Shown: one piece after another, positions 17,330-26,379 of the stretch | Layout of the letters: each line of letters opens with the position of its first letter | How positions within the stretch are numbered: the stretch's first letter is position 1 | NCBI RefSeq assembly: GCF_001281485.1 | Contig: NZ_CP012669.1 | Span: forward strand, 2,449,501 to 2,513,500 | DNA: 64,000 bases | Origin: Altererythrobacter epoxidivorans | GTDB lineage: Bacteria; Pseudomonadota; Alphaproteobacteria; Sphingomonadales; Sphingomonadaceae | Direction: 5' to 3' | Notes under the pieces: model-generated | The model's input: only the letters and a program-made list of their open reading frames with translations | Databases searched by the model: none | Told to the model about the DNA's origin: nothing | Program-made: the position numbers and the translations under genes

Positions 17330-17823
17330 GTCAGTTTCTTCTGCCAGAACAATGCGCTGCCTGCGGCGGGATCGAGGGCATAGTCGCCGTAACCGCATGA
17401 GCGGTAGAGCGATTGCGCGGTGATATTGCCGCTCAGCACCTCCAATGTGATCTTGCAGGCGCCGCGCTTCAAGGCCTCGCCCTCTACCGCCCCCATCAGC
17501 GCGCGCCCGATACCGGTACCGCGATGGCCCGGAAGGACGGCCATGTCGTGGATGTTGACCACCGGTGCCCCGGCGAAGGTCGAAAATGTGGTGAAGCAAT
17601 TGGCGAGGCCGACAGGCTCGCCGCCCAGCCTTGCGATCAGCGAGAATGCGCCTGGCGTTGCCGCCATGCCGGATACAAGGCTGGTGCGGGCGTGATCCGA
17701 TAGCGGCTCGCCGCCGCCCATCGGGTCCCTTGCATAGGCGTCCAGCAGCGAAAGCAGGATTTCCGCGTCGTCGGCTGCGCTGTAGTCAGCGACCGTGATT
17801 GAAAGGGATTGCTGATCGGTCAT
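17326..17823 (-). CDS. GNAT family N-acetyltransferase
   Basis: The 165-residue protein has the GNAT acetyl-CoA loop (VLPGHRGTGIGRALM, near residues 100-114) and the C-terminal LEVLSGNITAQSLYRSCGY signature. These enzymes acetylate amines or protein termini; the acceptor is unknown. It sits in the SUF operon between a small unknown gene and the sufA-like gene, with ATGA overlaps on both sides, so it is transcribed with iron-sulfur assembly genes. That does not prove a functional link. Confidence 0.88.
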   Translation of the reverse strand: MTDQQSLSITVADYSAADDAEILLSLLDAYARDPMGGGEPLSDHARTSLVSGMAATPGAFSLIARLGGEPVGLANCFTTFSTFAGAPVVNIHDMAVLPGHRGTGIGRALMGAVEGEALKRGACKITLEVLSGNITAQSLYRSCGYGDYALDPAAGSALFWQKKLT

Positions 17824-18110
17824 GAAGCCTGCTTCCTGAAGTAATCGCGATGCGCCTCGATCTGGTCGATAGTCTGGGGCGGGAGACCTTCGACCGGAGC
17901 AGTCATCAGGATCCCGGCTTCGCGCCAGATATTGGCAATGCTGTCGCCGATGAGGCTCAACATGGCCGGGTCATGGCTCCAGTCGAGGTTCGATGCTTCG
18001 AACAGGTAGGGGAGAGCAGGCCGACCGTGCCTGTCGAGATCCTGCACCGCATGCATGCGCTGCCATTGCTCCGAATCCGGATCGAGCAGGATGTCGGCGG
18101 TCGCGAGCAT
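17820..18110 (-). CDS. Small acidic protein of unknown function in the SUF operon
   Basis: The ATG at 18110 is preceded by GGAAGAG. The 96-residue product starts MLATADILLDPDSEQWQRMHAVQDLDRH and appears all-helical. A longer form beginning at 18152 would enter the preceding gene. I recognise no family. It lies 10 bases after the sufT-like gene and overlaps the GNAT gene. Confidence 0.65.
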   Translation of the reverse strand: MLATADILLDPDSEQWQRMHAVQDLDRHGRPALPYLFEASNLDWSHDPAMLSLIGDSIANIWREAGILMTAPVEGLPPQTIDQIEAHRDYFRKQAS

Positions 18111-18120
18111 CTCTTCCAAG

Positions 18121-18624
18121 TCAGAGCATCCCCAGTTCGAGCCGCGCCTCATCCGTCATGCGGTCCGGCCCCCACGGCGGATCCCAGACGAGATTGACCT
18201 CTGCATCGCGCACTCCGGGCACGCTGGCGGCGCGCAGTTCGACCTCGCCCGGCATGCTTTCTGCGACCGGGCAATGCGGGGTCGTCAGCGTCATGGTGAT
18301 GTGGGCATCGCTTTCATCGGAAATCTCGACGCCGTAAATCAGGCCGAGATCGTAGATGTTCACCGGGATTTCGGGATCGTAGATTTCCTTGAGCGCGGCA
18401 ATGACCGCCTCGTAGAGATCGCCGCCGGGTTCGCCGGGCGAGAGGCCCTCGGGCTTCTTCTGCAGGAAACCCTCCAGATAGTCGCGCTTGCGCTCCATCG
18501 TTTCGCGCGGGGTTTCGTCGGGATCTACCGCGTCCGAAACACGTGCGCGCGGCGGCTTCTGCACCACATCCTCGTTGGGCGCCGGTGCGGCTACGAAATC
18601 CTGGTCTTCGGATGGCTTGTTCAT
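18121..18624 (-). CDS. SUF system Fe-S assembly protein (MIP18/DUF59, SufT-like)
   Basis: The 167-residue protein has a disordered N-terminal half, then a DUF59 domain with EIYDPEIPVNIYDLGLIYGV, the conserved TTPHCPVAESMP loop (with the functional Cys) and VWDPPWGPDRM near the end. MIP18/SufT proteins help mature [4Fe-4S] proteins. Its start overlaps the stop of sufS by four bases. The N-terminal extension of about 65 residues is typical of alphaproteobacterial SUF homologues. Confidence 0.9.
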   Translation of the reverse strand: MNKPSEDQDFVAAPAPNEDVVQKPPRARVSDAVDPDETPRETMERKRDYLEGFLQKKPEGLSPGEPGGDLYEAVIAALKEIYDPEIPVNIYDLGLIYGVEISDESDAHITMTLTTPHCPVAESMPGEVELRAASVPGVRDAEVNLVWDPPWGPDRMTDEARLELGML

Positions 18625-19847
18625 CCGTTGCTACTCCCAAAAATACGGCGGGTGCGCTCGATGCCGGCGAGCATGGCGTCGATATCGCTATCGTCGGAAT
18701 AAAGGCCGAAGCTGGCGCGCGCAGTCGCCGTCACGCCGAGGTGGTCCATCAGCGGCTGGGCGCAATGGTGCCCGGCGCGAATGGCGACGCCTTCTTCGTC
18801 GAGGATGGTGCCGAGGTCGTGCGGATGCACCCCGTCGATCGCAAAGCTGACGATGCCGGCACTTTCGGCAGGGCCGAAGAGCGTAACATCGTTCATCTTG
18901 CCGAGTTCGCGGCGCAGGCGGGCAACCAGCTCCGCCTCGCGCCGATGAATCCGGTCGAGACCGATTTCCTCGACGTAATCGATGGCCGCATGCAGCGCGA
19001 CTGCTTCGGCGATGGCGGGCGTACCCGCCTCGAACCGCTGCGGCGGCGGAGCGTAGGTCGTGCGATCGAACGTCACCCGGTCAATCATCGCGCCGCCGCC
19101 CTGATATGGCGGCATGTCCTCGAGAATTTCGGCACGCGCCCAAAGCGCCCCAATCCCCGTCGGGCCGTAGAGCTTGTGCGCGCTGAAGACATAGAAATCG
19201 CAGCCGATTTCTGCGACATCGACAGCAATGCGCGGGGCTGCCTGACACCCGTCGAGCAGCAGCTTCGCGCCTACCGAATGCGCAAGCTCGGCAGCGCGTT
19301 TCGCGTCGAGCACCGAACCCAACACGTTCGAAACATGAGCCAGTGCAACCAGCCTGGTTCGCGGCGTGAGGATCGCCTCGAGTGCGCCGAGGTCGATTTC
19401 GCCGCTTTCGGTCAACGGGCAGACGTCGATCTCGGCCCCGGTGCGTTCGGCCACCATTTGCCAGGGAACGATGTTCGAATGATGCTCGAGCGTGGACAGC
19501 ACGATCCGGTCGCCCTCGCCCAGACGGGTCATGCCCCAGCATTGCGCAACGAGGTTGATCGCCTCGGTTGCCCCGCGGGTAAAGACGATCTCGTCCTCCT
19601 GCCCGCCGAGGAACCCGGCCACACGCCGGCGCGCCGCTTCGTAGCGCAAAGTCATGTCGGCGGAACGTGCGTAAACCCCGCGATGAACGGTCGCATAGTC
19701 GCTGCCGAGCGCGCGCGTCATCGCATCGATCACCGTCTGCGGCTTCTGCGCGGTCGCGGCGGTATCGAGATAGTGCCACGGCGCGCCATCCGGTGTTTTC
19801 ATGCCGGGAAAATCGTCGCGCAGGGACAGTTCGAGCGTCCGGGTCAC
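18621..19847 (-). CDS. sufS: Cysteine desulfurase SufS
   Basis: This PLP enzyme takes sulfur from cysteine for cluster assembly. The 408-residue protein shows the PLP lysine in FSAHKLYGPTGIG, the catalytic cysteine loop RAGHHCAQPLM and the N-terminal YLDTAATAQKPQ. Class II (SufS/CsdA) features are clear. No sufE is adjacent, so the sulfur acceptor must be encoded elsewhere. It overlaps sufD by four bases. Confidence 0.96.
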   Translation of the reverse strand: MTRTLELSLRDDFPGMKTPDGAPWHYLDTAATAQKPQTVIDAMTRALGSDYATVHRGVYARSADMTLRYEAARRRVAGFLGGQEDEIVFTRGATEAINLVAQCWGMTRLGEGDRIVLSTLEHHSNIVPWQMVAERTGAEIDVCPLTESGEIDLGALEAILTPRTRLVALAHVSNVLGSVLDAKRAAELAHSVGAKLLLDGCQAAPRIAVDVAEIGCDFYVFSAHKLYGPTGIGALWARAEILEDMPPYQGGGAMIDRVTFDRTTYAPPPQRFEAGTPAIAEAVALHAAIDYVEEIGLDRIHRREAELVARLRRELGKMNDVTLFGPAESAGIVSFAIDGVHPHDLGTILDEEGVAIRAGHHCAQPLMDHLGVTATARASFGLYSDDSDIDAMLAGIERTRRIFGSSNG

Positions 19848-20596
19848 AGGTGCGCGTCCAGCTTGTCGAGCGCGGCGCGCATCAGGCGCTCGCCCTCGTC
19901 CTCGTCATCAAGAGCGACGAATGCGTCACCGATGAAGGCCTGCACCAGCAGTCGGCGGACGGTTTCGGGCGGAAGTCCGCGCGCGGCCATGTAGAACTGC
20001 GCCGTCTTGTCGAGCTGGCCCACGGTCGCGCCATGCGCGCACTTCACGTCGTCGGCGAAAATCTCGAGCTGCGGCACGGCATTCACGCTCGCGCCCTTTT
20101 CGAGCAGCAGGCCCTTGAAGTCCTGCGCCGCGTCGGTCTTCTGCGCGTGGCGGACGACGTCGATATTGCCGAGGAAATTGCCGGTGCCCTGCCCCCAGTG
20201 AACGCTGCGCACGGTCTGGTTGCTGGTCGCATCGGGTTCAGCATGGATCACATGGGTGACGAATTCGCGCACCGTATCGCGGCCGCCCACCGTCACTCCG
20301 CCGAGCTCGAAATGCGCACCCCGGGCAAGCGTTACCTGCACTTCCACCCGGGCATAATCGCGCGATGCGATCGTGCCGAAGATTTCGCAGCGCGCGCCCT
20401 CACCCACCGAAACGCGCAGGCGGCGGACTTCGCTGTCGGAGCCATCCGCGCCGTCTTCGATGGCGAAACATTCACGCAAAGTCTCGCCCTCAGGAACGGC
20501 GATCTCGCGCCATTCGGGCAGGGTGCCGAGCCGATCGATGGCAGCATAGCGCCATGCTTCGTCGCGCCGCGTTGGAAGGGTTCCGGCCTCGCTCAT
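19844..20596 (-). CDS. sufD: SUF scaffold subunit SufD
   Basis: SufD forms the SufBC2D scaffold. The 250-residue protein is shorter than E. coli SufD (about 420) but typical of alphaproteobacterial forms lacking much of the N-terminal helical part. The beta-helix core contains GQGTGNFLGNIDVVRHAQKTDA and the conserved ADDVKCAHGATVGQLD with the functional Cys-His. The C-terminal helical tail RRLLVQAFIGDAF is usual. It overlaps sufC and sufS. Confidence 0.93.
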   Translation of the reverse strand: MSEAGTLPTRRDEAWRYAAIDRLGTLPEWREIAVPEGETLRECFAIEDGADGSDSEVRRLRVSVGEGARCEIFGTIASRDYARVEVQVTLARGAHFELGGVTVGGRDTVREFVTHVIHAEPDATSNQTVRSVHWGQGTGNFLGNIDVVRHAQKTDAAQDFKGLLLEKGASVNAVPQLEIFADDVKCAHGATVGQLDKTAQFYMAARGLPPETVRRLLVQAFIGDAFVALDDEDEGERLMRAALDKLDAHL

Positions 20597-21354
20597 GCCT
20601 CGGCCATCACCGCGTCATAGCCTTCGTTTTCGAGGCGTAGGGCGAGTTCCGGCCCGCCGGTCTGGACGATGCGGCCAGCCGCAAGCACAGAGACCTTGTC
20701 CGGCTTCACCACGTCGAGCAGGCGCTGGTAGTGGGTGATCAGCAGCACGCCCTTGTCGGGTGCGCGCATGATCGCATTGATGCCTTCGCCCACGATGCGC
20801 AGCGCATCGATGTCGAGCCCGCTGTCGGTTTCGTCGAGTACCGCGAATTTCGGATCGAGGATGCCCATCTGGACCATTTCGGCGCGCTTCTTCTCGCCGC
20901 CCGAAAAGCCGACGTTCACGTTGCGCTTGAGCATTTCCATGTCGAGCTTGAGCAGGCCTGCCTTTTCCTTCGCCAGCTTGAGGAATTCGCCGCCCGAGAG
21001 CGGCTCTTCATCGCGGTACTTGCGCTGAGCGTTCAATGCTTCGCGCAGGAACTGGACATTCGACACACCGGGGATCTCTACCGGGTACTGGAAGCCGAGG
21101 AACAGGCCCGAGGCGGCACGTTCATGCGGGTCGAGCGCCAGCAGGTCCTGGCCGGCGAACCGCACGCTGCCCTGCGTCACCTCATATCCCGGACGTCCGC
21201 CGAGCACATAGGCGAGCGTCGACTTGCCTGCACCGTTGGGCCCCATGATCGCATGCACTTCTCCGGCGGCGACCGACAGGGTAAGTCCATTGAGGATCTG
21301 CTTACCGTCAATTTCGGCGTGGAGGTTTTCGATTTCGAGAATCGGGTTGGTCAT
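20593..21354 (-). CDS. sufC: SUF ATPase subunit SufC
   Basis: The ABC-type ATPase has Walker A (MGPNGAGKST), the signature loop FSGGEKKR, Walker B with AVLDETDSGLD and the H-loop LLITHYQRLLD. The 253-residue length and the SGG-EKK signature identify SufC rather than a transporter ATPase. It energises the SufBCD scaffold. Its start is 20 bases after the small membrane protein gene, which separates it from sufB. Confidence 0.96.
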   Translation of the reverse strand: MTNPILEIENLHAEIDGKQILNGLTLSVAAGEVHAIMGPNGAGKSTLAYVLGGRPGYEVTQGSVRFAGQDLLALDPHERAASGLFLGFQYPVEIPGVSNVQFLREALNAQRKYRDEEPLSGGEFLKLAKEKAGLLKLDMEMLKRNVNVGFSGGEKKRAEMVQMGILDPKFAVLDETDSGLDIDALRIVGEGINAIMRAPDKGVLLITHYQRLLDVVKPDKVSVLAAGRIVQTGGPELALRLENEGYDAVMAEA

Positions 21355-21374
21355 CGTTTCAAAAAGCCTGTGAA

Positions 21375-21566
21375 TCAGAAGAGCGAGGCAAAGCCTGGCA
21401 TGAAATAAATCGCCAATGCGGTGAAAATGGCGATCAAAACGTAACCGCCGATGGTGAAGCCGCGGCTCAAATTCATCACCAGCGTGCCTATGGCGAACAG
21501 CACCGGCAGCAGGAATGCCAGCAGCTTCTGCATGTCGGGCGAAATTACACTATCGAGACCTGTCAT
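21375..21566 (-). CDS. Small two-helix membrane protein in the SUF operon
   Basis: The ATG at 21566 is preceded by GGGGGA. The 63-residue protein has two transmembrane helices (about residues 17-35 and 39-58) and a short N-terminal cytoplasmic stretch. No known family. Its start overlaps the end of the DUF559 gene by 17 bases, so it is translated as part of the operon between sufB and sufC. Confidence 0.68.
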   Translation of the reverse strand: MTGLDSVISPDMQKLLAFLLPVLFAIGTLVMNLSRGFTIGGYVLIAIFTALAIYFMPGFASLF

Positions 21567-22086
21567 TGCGTGATCCCCCTGGTCGATCATACCGCGGCCG
21601 GGTCTGGCGCGGATTTTCGGCGTTGTGCTTGCGCCTTGCCTCGTTCCTGTCGGCGATGCGCATGCGCATACCGGCGGTGATCCGTTGCAGGACGGCGTCC
21701 ATGTTTTCGAGAATGTCCGTCGCCTTGATCCGCATCACGCGGATGCCGACGCTTTCGAGGCTCTTGTCGCGCCGCTTGGCGAGGGTTTCGTCCTGTCCTT
21801 CCTCATCGATCATGATCGCCATGCCGAGATTGTGGCAGTTGAAGTCGACGATGGCCGAACCCACCACGGCGAAGCGCTTGAAAGTGTAGCGCCCGAGATC
21901 CGCCTTGCTGAAGCGTTCGGCCAGTGCCTTGTGCGCTTCGCTCGCATCGCGACGCTTCTGCCGCGCCATGTCATGCAGCGCATCGAGCCGCTTCTCGCTG
22001 ATCTCCCACCCGCGGCCCTTCTTCTTGAGCGCGGGTGTTTCGGCTTCCGATGTGTCGCGGAGGTTGAGGGTTTTGCGTTCAGTCAT
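21550..22086 (-). CDS. DUF559-like endonuclease-fold protein
   Basis: The 178-residue protein contains the DUF559/very-short-patch-like core: a VVGSAIVDFNCHNLGMAIMID segment with the catalytic Asp region, then RRDKSLESVGIRVMRIKATDILENMDAVLQ. Flanks are basic and rich in Arg/Lys, and the C-terminus is disordered (RPRYDRPGGSRNDRSR). The family is related to restriction-type nuclease folds, but most members are uncharacterised. It lies between sufB and sufC, overlapping neighbours on both sides. Confidence 0.75.
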   Translation of the reverse strand: MTERKTLNLRDTSEAETPALKKKGRGWEISEKRLDALHDMARQKRRDASEAHKALAERFSKADLGRYTFKRFAVVGSAIVDFNCHNLGMAIMIDEEGQDETLAKRRDKSLESVGIRVMRIKATDILENMDAVLQRITAGMRMRIADRNEARRKHNAENPRQTRPRYDRPGGSRNDRSR

Positions 22087-22478
22087 AGTTGGCACTCTTG
22101 AGTCGACCAATCATCGCCATCCGAGTTTAGGCATTTCCAGCGCGACCACGAGCCAACCATATTCCAATCACCATCATCGCGCCGGGCAAACTCGAAACGC
22201 TCGTTTCTCTCGCGATAGATACCGGTATCTGGATTTTGATAGATCACGTCTGCCCAAAGGTGCGCGCTGTCGTCGCGTGTCCAATCTATCGAGATTGATG
22301 GATTGCTCTGCTCAGGCTCGAATCGGGGATCCGCCCCGATCGCGTCGGTTGGATTTTTAACAATCATGGTTGAGACTTGCTCGGCGCGAAATCCGTCCAA
22401 CGGATCGGACACAGGCCCCATAGATGCGAGAGCCGGCGTGGCGAAAAGAGCAACGGCCGAGACAAACTGATACCTCAC
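22083..22478 (-). CDS. Small secreted protein of unknown function, lower GC
   Basis: The GTG start at 22478 overlaps the sufB stop by four bases (GTGA). The first 18 residues form a signal peptide ([12 protein letters not shown]). The rest of the 131 residues is acidic and rich in Asp/Trp, with two Cys near the C-terminus that could form a disulfide. The line 22201-22260 counts to 28 G+C (47%), visibly below the flanking suf genes, so horizontal acquisition is possible. I recognise no family. Confidence 0.62.
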   Translation of the reverse strand: MRYQFVSAVALFATPALASMGPVSDPLDGFRAEQVSTMIVKNPTDAIGADPRFEPEQSNPSISIDWTRDDSAHLWADVIYQNPDTGIYRERNERFEFARRDDGDWNMVGSWSRWKCLNSDGDDWSTQECQL

Positions 22479-23989
22479 CCCACGCTCCCCTCAAGCGAGA
22501 TCGCCAGCAGCTTCTGCGCTTCGACGGCGAACTCCATCGGCAGCTCTTTCAGTACATCCTTGGCAAAACCGTTGACGATCAGCGCCACGGCTTCTTCTTC
22601 GCCGAGCCCACGCTGCATGGCGTAGAACAGCTGGTCGTCGCTGATCTTCGATGTGGTCGCCTCGTGCTCGATCTGGGCACTGGGGTTCTTTACCTCGATA
22701 TAGGGTACTGTATGCGCGCCGCATTGGTCGCCCAGCAGCAGGCTGTCGCACTGGGTGAAGTTGCGGACATTGTCGGCATTGGCGCCCACGCGAACCAGCC
22801 CGCGATAGGTGTTGTTCGACTTGCCCGCCGAAATCCCCTTGGAAATGATCGTCGAGCGGCTGCCCTTGCCATTGTGCACCATCTTGGTGCCGGTATCGGC
22901 TTGCTGGAAATTGTTGGTCACGGCGACCGAGTAGAATTCACCCACGCTGTCTTCGCCGTTGAGCACGCATGAGGGGTATTTCCACGTCACCGCGCTGCCG
23001 GTTTCGACCTGCGTCCAGCTGATCTTGGACCGCGCGCCCTGGCACAGCCCGCGCTTGGTCACGAAATTGTAGATGCCGCCCTTGCCCTCGGCATTGCCGG
23101 GGTACCAGTTCTGGACGGTCGAATACTTGATCTCGGCATCTTCCATCGCGACCAGTTCGACCACGGCGGCATGGAGCTGGTTCTCGTCGCGCATCGGCGC
23201 GGTGCAGCCTTCGAGATAGCTGACGTAGGTGCCCTTCTCCGCGATGATCAGCGTGCGTTCGAACTGGCCCGTATTTTCGGCATTGATGCGGAAATAGGTG
23301 GAAAGCTCCATCGGGCAGCGCACCCCTTCGGGCACATAGACGAAGGTGCCGTCCGAAAAGACCGCGCTGTTGAGCGTGGCGAAGAAGTTGTCTTTCTGCG
23401 GCACGACCTTGCCGAGCCATTTCTTCACCAGCTCGGGATATTCCTTCACCGCTTCAGAAATCGACAGGAATATGACGCCAGCCTTCTTCAGTTCCTCGCG
23501 GAAGGTGGTGGCGACCGAAACGCTGTCGAATACCGCATCGACCGCGATCTTCTTTTCCGCCATCGGGTTGCGTGCACCCTCGACCCCGGCGAGCAGCTCC
23601 TGCTCCGCCACGGGAATGCCGAGCTTGTCGTAAACCGCCTTGATCTCGGGATCGAGTTCATCGAGCGATTTCAGCGTCGGCTTCTTCTTGGGCGCGGCGT
23701 AGTAATAGGCATCCTGGTAATCGATCGCCGGATAGCCGAGCTTCGCCCAATCGGGCTCTTCCATCGTCTGCCACAGGCGGAACGCCTTCAGGCGCCAGTC
23801 GAGCATCCATTCCGGCTCGCCCTTCTTGGCGCTGATGAAACGGACGGTGTCCTCGGTCAGGCCCTTTTCGGCGAATTCGGTTTCGATGTCCGCCGACCAG
23901 CCATGCTCATACTCGGCAGCCTTTGCGGCGGCCTCGCGCGCATCGCGGTCCTGGATTTCGGTATCCTGGGTGTCGAAATTGTCGCTCAT
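22475..23989 (-). CDS. sufB: Fe-S cluster scaffold SufB
   Basis: The 504-residue protein is a full-length SufB with [20 protein letters not shown], the conserved [33 protein letters not shown] [16 protein letters not shown] and the C-terminal [19 protein letters not shown]. It is the main scaffold that receives sulfur from SufS/SufE. It overlaps the stop of the Rrf2 regulator by four bases and is the first structural gene of the operon. Confidence 0.97.
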   Translation of the reverse strand: MSDNFDTQDTEIQDRDAREAAAKAAEYEHGWSADIETEFAEKGLTEDTVRFISAKKGEPEWMLDWRLKAFRLWQTMEEPDWAKLGYPAIDYQDAYYYAAPKKKPTLKSLDELDPEIKAVYDKLGIPVAEQELLAGVEGARNPMAEKKIAVDAVFDSVSVATTFREELKKAGVIFLSISEAVKEYPELVKKWLGKVVPQKDNFFATLNSAVFSDGTFVYVPEGVRCPMELSTYFRINAENTGQFERTLIIAEKGTYVSYLEGCTAPMRDENQLHAAVVELVAMEDAEIKYSTVQNWYPGNAEGKGGIYNFVTKRGLCQGARSKISWTQVETGSAVTWKYPSCVLNGEDSVGEFYSVAVTNNFQQADTGTKMVHNGKGSRSTIISKGISAGKSNNTYRGLVRVGANADNVRNFTQCDSLLLGDQCGAHTVPYIEVKNPSAQIEHEATTSKISDDQLFYAMQRGLGEEEAVALIVNGFAKDVLKELPMEFAVEAQKLLAISLEGSVG

Positions 23990-24396
23990 GCGGGTACTTC
24001 TTCACGCGCGAGCCGGGTCAGCGGGATTTCCGCCAGCGCCCCGCGCAATGCCTGGTTGATGACCGGCCAATGCGATTTGACCGAGCAATTGTGATCGACG
24101 GCGCAGGCGTCGCCATCGACGCACTGGGTGAGGGCGATCGGCCCTTCCACCGCCTCTACGATATCGGCGACGCTGATTGCCGCAGCAGGCCGGGCCAGCT
24201 GCAGGCCGCCACCCGCCCCGCGAACCGAACGCAGCAGGCCGGCCTTGCTGAGCATGCTGACGACCTTCTGCACGGTTGGGGCCGGAAGGCCGGTTTCTGC
24301 CGCCAGTTCGGCCGCGCTGGTGCGCGCACCGCCGCAATGGCGCGCGGCTGCGCTCATTGTAACGACGGCATAATCGGCCAGGTTTGAAAGTCTCAT
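23986..24396 (-). CDS. Rrf2-family iron-sulfur regulator of the SUF operon
   Basis: The 136-residue protein opens with the Rrf2 helix-turn-helix ([19 protein letters not shown]) and carries three cysteines at C92, C98 and C104 ([14 protein letters not shown]), the usual [2Fe-2S] or [4Fe-4S] ligand pattern of IscR/SufR-like regulators. It is the first gene of the operon, so autoregulation by cluster status is likely. A palindrome lies just upstream over the predicted transcription start. Confidence 0.93.
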   Translation of the reverse strand: MRLSNLADYAVVTMSAAARHCGGARTSAAELAAETGLPAPTVQKVVSMLSKAGLLRSVRGAGGGLQLARPAAAISVADIVEAVEGPIALTQCVDGDACAVDHNCSVKSHWPVINQALRGALAEIPLTRLAREEVPA

Positions 24397-24413
24397 TGCG
24401 CAGTCAGTTCTTT

Positions 24414-24436
24414 AATCGGACCATTTCGTTCCGATT
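24414..24436. promoter_or_regulatory. Candidate operator of the Rrf2/SUF operon
   Basis: Perfect inverted repeat arms AATCGGA (24414-24420) and TCCGATT (24430-24436) with a 9-nt spacer. It lies 18 bases upstream of the Rrf2 start codon and covers the transcription start expected from the promoter at 24439-24467. The regulator bound is inferred from position. Confidence 0.55.
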
Positions 24437-24438
24437 TG

Positions 24439-24467
24439 CAGCTATGCGCCGGGATGCCTGATTTCAA
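24439..24467 (-). promoter_or_regulatory. Candidate promoter of the SUF operon
   Basis: On the minus strand TTGAAA (24467-24462) and TAGCTG (24444-24439) are 17 bases apart. The first transcribed bases would fall in the adjacent palindrome. Confidence 0.4.
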
Positions 24468-24500
24468 CGCATTTCCGCTTGTTGCGAGTCGTTAGCAATC

Positions 24501-25400
24501 TCAGTCCTGATCGGGGTGGCGCAATCCCGACGACGCAAAGAGGTCGGCCAGTCCGTATCCTTCCGGCCCGAGCATGTCGCTGACGATCGACTTCCCGGGC
24601 TGCGACAGGAACCGCGGGGTACGTCCGGTGAATTCCCGGATTTCGCGGATCAAGTGCGCCTGATCATAAAACGCATCGCGGATTTCATTGCGCTTTTCTT
24701 CGCTCAGCTTGCTGTCGCCCAGAAGGGTTGCCGCACGGATCGCGCGATACCTCCGCTTGAGCCGCGCAGGGGGCAGTCCGAAGAACCGTTTGACCAGCCG
24801 CTGCGTCTGGCGGTCCGAATAGGGCAACTTTGCATAAAGGTCGGGCGGCTGGGGGCTGAAACTGCTGTTGAGCCAATCATAGACCGTCTCGATCAGCCGG
24901 GCATGTTCCTGCGGCAGCGGTTCGATCCATTCGCGCATCAACTCTGCGAGCCGGTCGAGGCCCCCGGCAGCGTCGATCTCGCCGGATTCGAATGCGGCGG
25001 CGAGTTCGGACAGCTGCGGCCCTATGTACTCGACCATGCCCTTGCCCGGCGCGAACATGCGGTCACCGGTCTTCGATACCGGCAGCCGCGTCAGCGCAGC
25101 CCAGCCGTGGAAGGTGAAGGATACGCCGAGTATCTCGGTCGGGCCATCGATCCTGAAGGGGCAGGCCACGGTGAGCGGGCCAACGAAAAAGCCGCCCTTC
25201 GGCGATTTGACCGGCCCGTCGCCGAAATCGATTTCCCCCTTGCCCTTCCGCGCGACCAGCAATTGGCCCGAATAGGCCGGTAGCTGTTCCCGGACCCCCT
25301 TGGGTGACACGCGCAGGAGGTAGAGCGAGTTCAGATACGGCGCCAAATCCACAGGTGCGGGCACGAATTCGAAGGCATAGGGCGATGTTTCGGCATCCAT
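24501..25400 (-). CDS. AraC-type helix-turn-helix regulator (first of a tandem pair)
   Basis: The 299-residue protein has an N-terminal sensor-like domain (cupin-type pattern with YSGQLLVARKGKGEIDFG) and a C-terminal AraC HTH region: LPYSDRQTQRLVKRFFGLPPARLKRRYRAIRA, then FYDQAHLIREIREFTGRTPRFLS. The last part is the usual second HTH. No metabolic partner is adjacent. It is separated by 6 bases from its paralogue, with which it shares the C-terminal half closely. Confidence 0.85.
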   Translation of the reverse strand: MDAETSPYAFEFVPAPVDLAPYLNSLYLLRVSPKGVREQLPAYSGQLLVARKGKGEIDFGDGPVKSPKGGFFVGPLTVACPFRIDGPTEILGVSFTFHGWAALTRLPVSKTGDRMFAPGKGMVEYIGPQLSELAAAFESGEIDAAGGLDRLAELMREWIEPLPQEHARLIETVYDWLNSSFSPQPPDLYAKLPYSDRQTQRLVKRFFGLPPARLKRRYRAIRAATLLGDSKLSEEKRNEIRDAFYDQAHLIREIREFTGRTPRFLSQPGKSIVSDMLGPEGYGLADLFASSGLRHPDQD

Positions 25401-25406
25401 GGACGG

Positions 25407-26330
25407 TTACTCGTCCTCGCCGAATTCGGGCAGCTTGATCTCGCGAAGGTTCCGCGGCGCGAGCATTTCGCTCAGGAACGGGCTGGCGTCGTCAGACAGG
25501 CGAGCCGGCGTCCTGCCCACGAACAGGCGGATTTCGCGAATTAAATGCGATTGGTCGTAAAAGGCCTCGGCCAGCTCCGCCTCAACCTCGTCGCTCATCA
25601 TGGGGAGCGAGAGGAGCATCGCCGCTCGCAAGGCGCGGTACTTGCGGGCAAGCGCCCGCGGCGGCAGGCCGAAGAAGCGCTCGACCAGACGCTGGACCTG
25701 CCGCGCAGAATAATTGGCGTCCTGCATCAGCTCCCCGACATCGGGATTGAGCGAAGAACTGACCCAGGCCACGGTCTTCTTGATCAGTTCCGCGTGGCGC
25801 GCGGGGACGGGTTTGACCGAAGCCGCGATGTAATCGCACAAGGCATGCGCGAGGTCTGGGCCGCTTGCCTTGCCGTCGCGATAGTCACGGCACAGCTCGC
25901 TTCCCATCTGTTCGATCTCCGGCCCCAGCCAGTCGGAAGCGCGATAGAGATGGTTGCAATGTTCGGAAGCATCCAACCCGGTCAGCGCGACCCAGCCGAG
26001 CGGCGAGAATACCGCCCCGATCGAATGGAACGGCCCGTCGACCTCGAAAGGAGCTGCAACCGTGAACGGGGTCAGCAAATTCGTTTCGTGGCTCGGATCG
26101 GCGTGCCCGTTGGCGAACTGCATTTCCCCGACACCGCGCGGGAACAGCGTCAGGTGACCGATGGCCGCAGGCTGTATGTCGCGGATATGCGGCTCGTCAC
26201 AACGGAAATGGTACAGCGTCGTGATGTAATCGCTGAGTGCTGTCGGCGGGGCGATATAGTCGATTTCGAACAGCGCAGGCGGAGTAAGGGCAATCGGCTT
26301 GCCCTCCTCCAGTTCGCCCCCCGCGTGCAT
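25407..26330 (-). CDS. AraC-type helix-turn-helix regulator (second of a tandem pair)
   Basis: The 307-residue protein resembles its neighbour: YSARQVQRLVERFFGLPPRALARKYRALRA and FYDQSHLIREIRLFVGRTPARLS match positions of the first paralogue. The N-terminal half (FEIDYIAPPTALSDYITTLYHF) is more divergent. The ATG at 26330 is used because it places the N-terminus like the paralogue's; a GTG at 26351, with GAGGG upstream, would add seven residues. The pair looks like a tandem duplication. Confidence 0.82.
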   Translation of the reverse strand: MHAGGELEEGKPIALTPPALFEIDYIAPPTALSDYITTLYHFRCDEPHIRDIQPAAIGHLTLFPRGVGEMQFANGHADPSHETNLLTPFTVAAPFEVDGPFHSIGAVFSPLGWVALTGLDASEHCNHLYRASDWLGPEIEQMGSELCRDYRDGKASGPDLAHALCDYIAASVKPVPARHAELIKKTVAWVSSSLNPDVGELMQDANYSARQVQRLVERFFGLPPRALARKYRALRAAMLLSLPMMSDEVEAELAEAFYDQSHLIREIRLFVGRTPARLSDDASPFLSEMLAPRNLREIKLPEFGEDE

Positions 26331-26379
26331 GTTCGAACTCGTGCTATCCACCCATAGCCCTCGATCAGTTATCTTTGTT

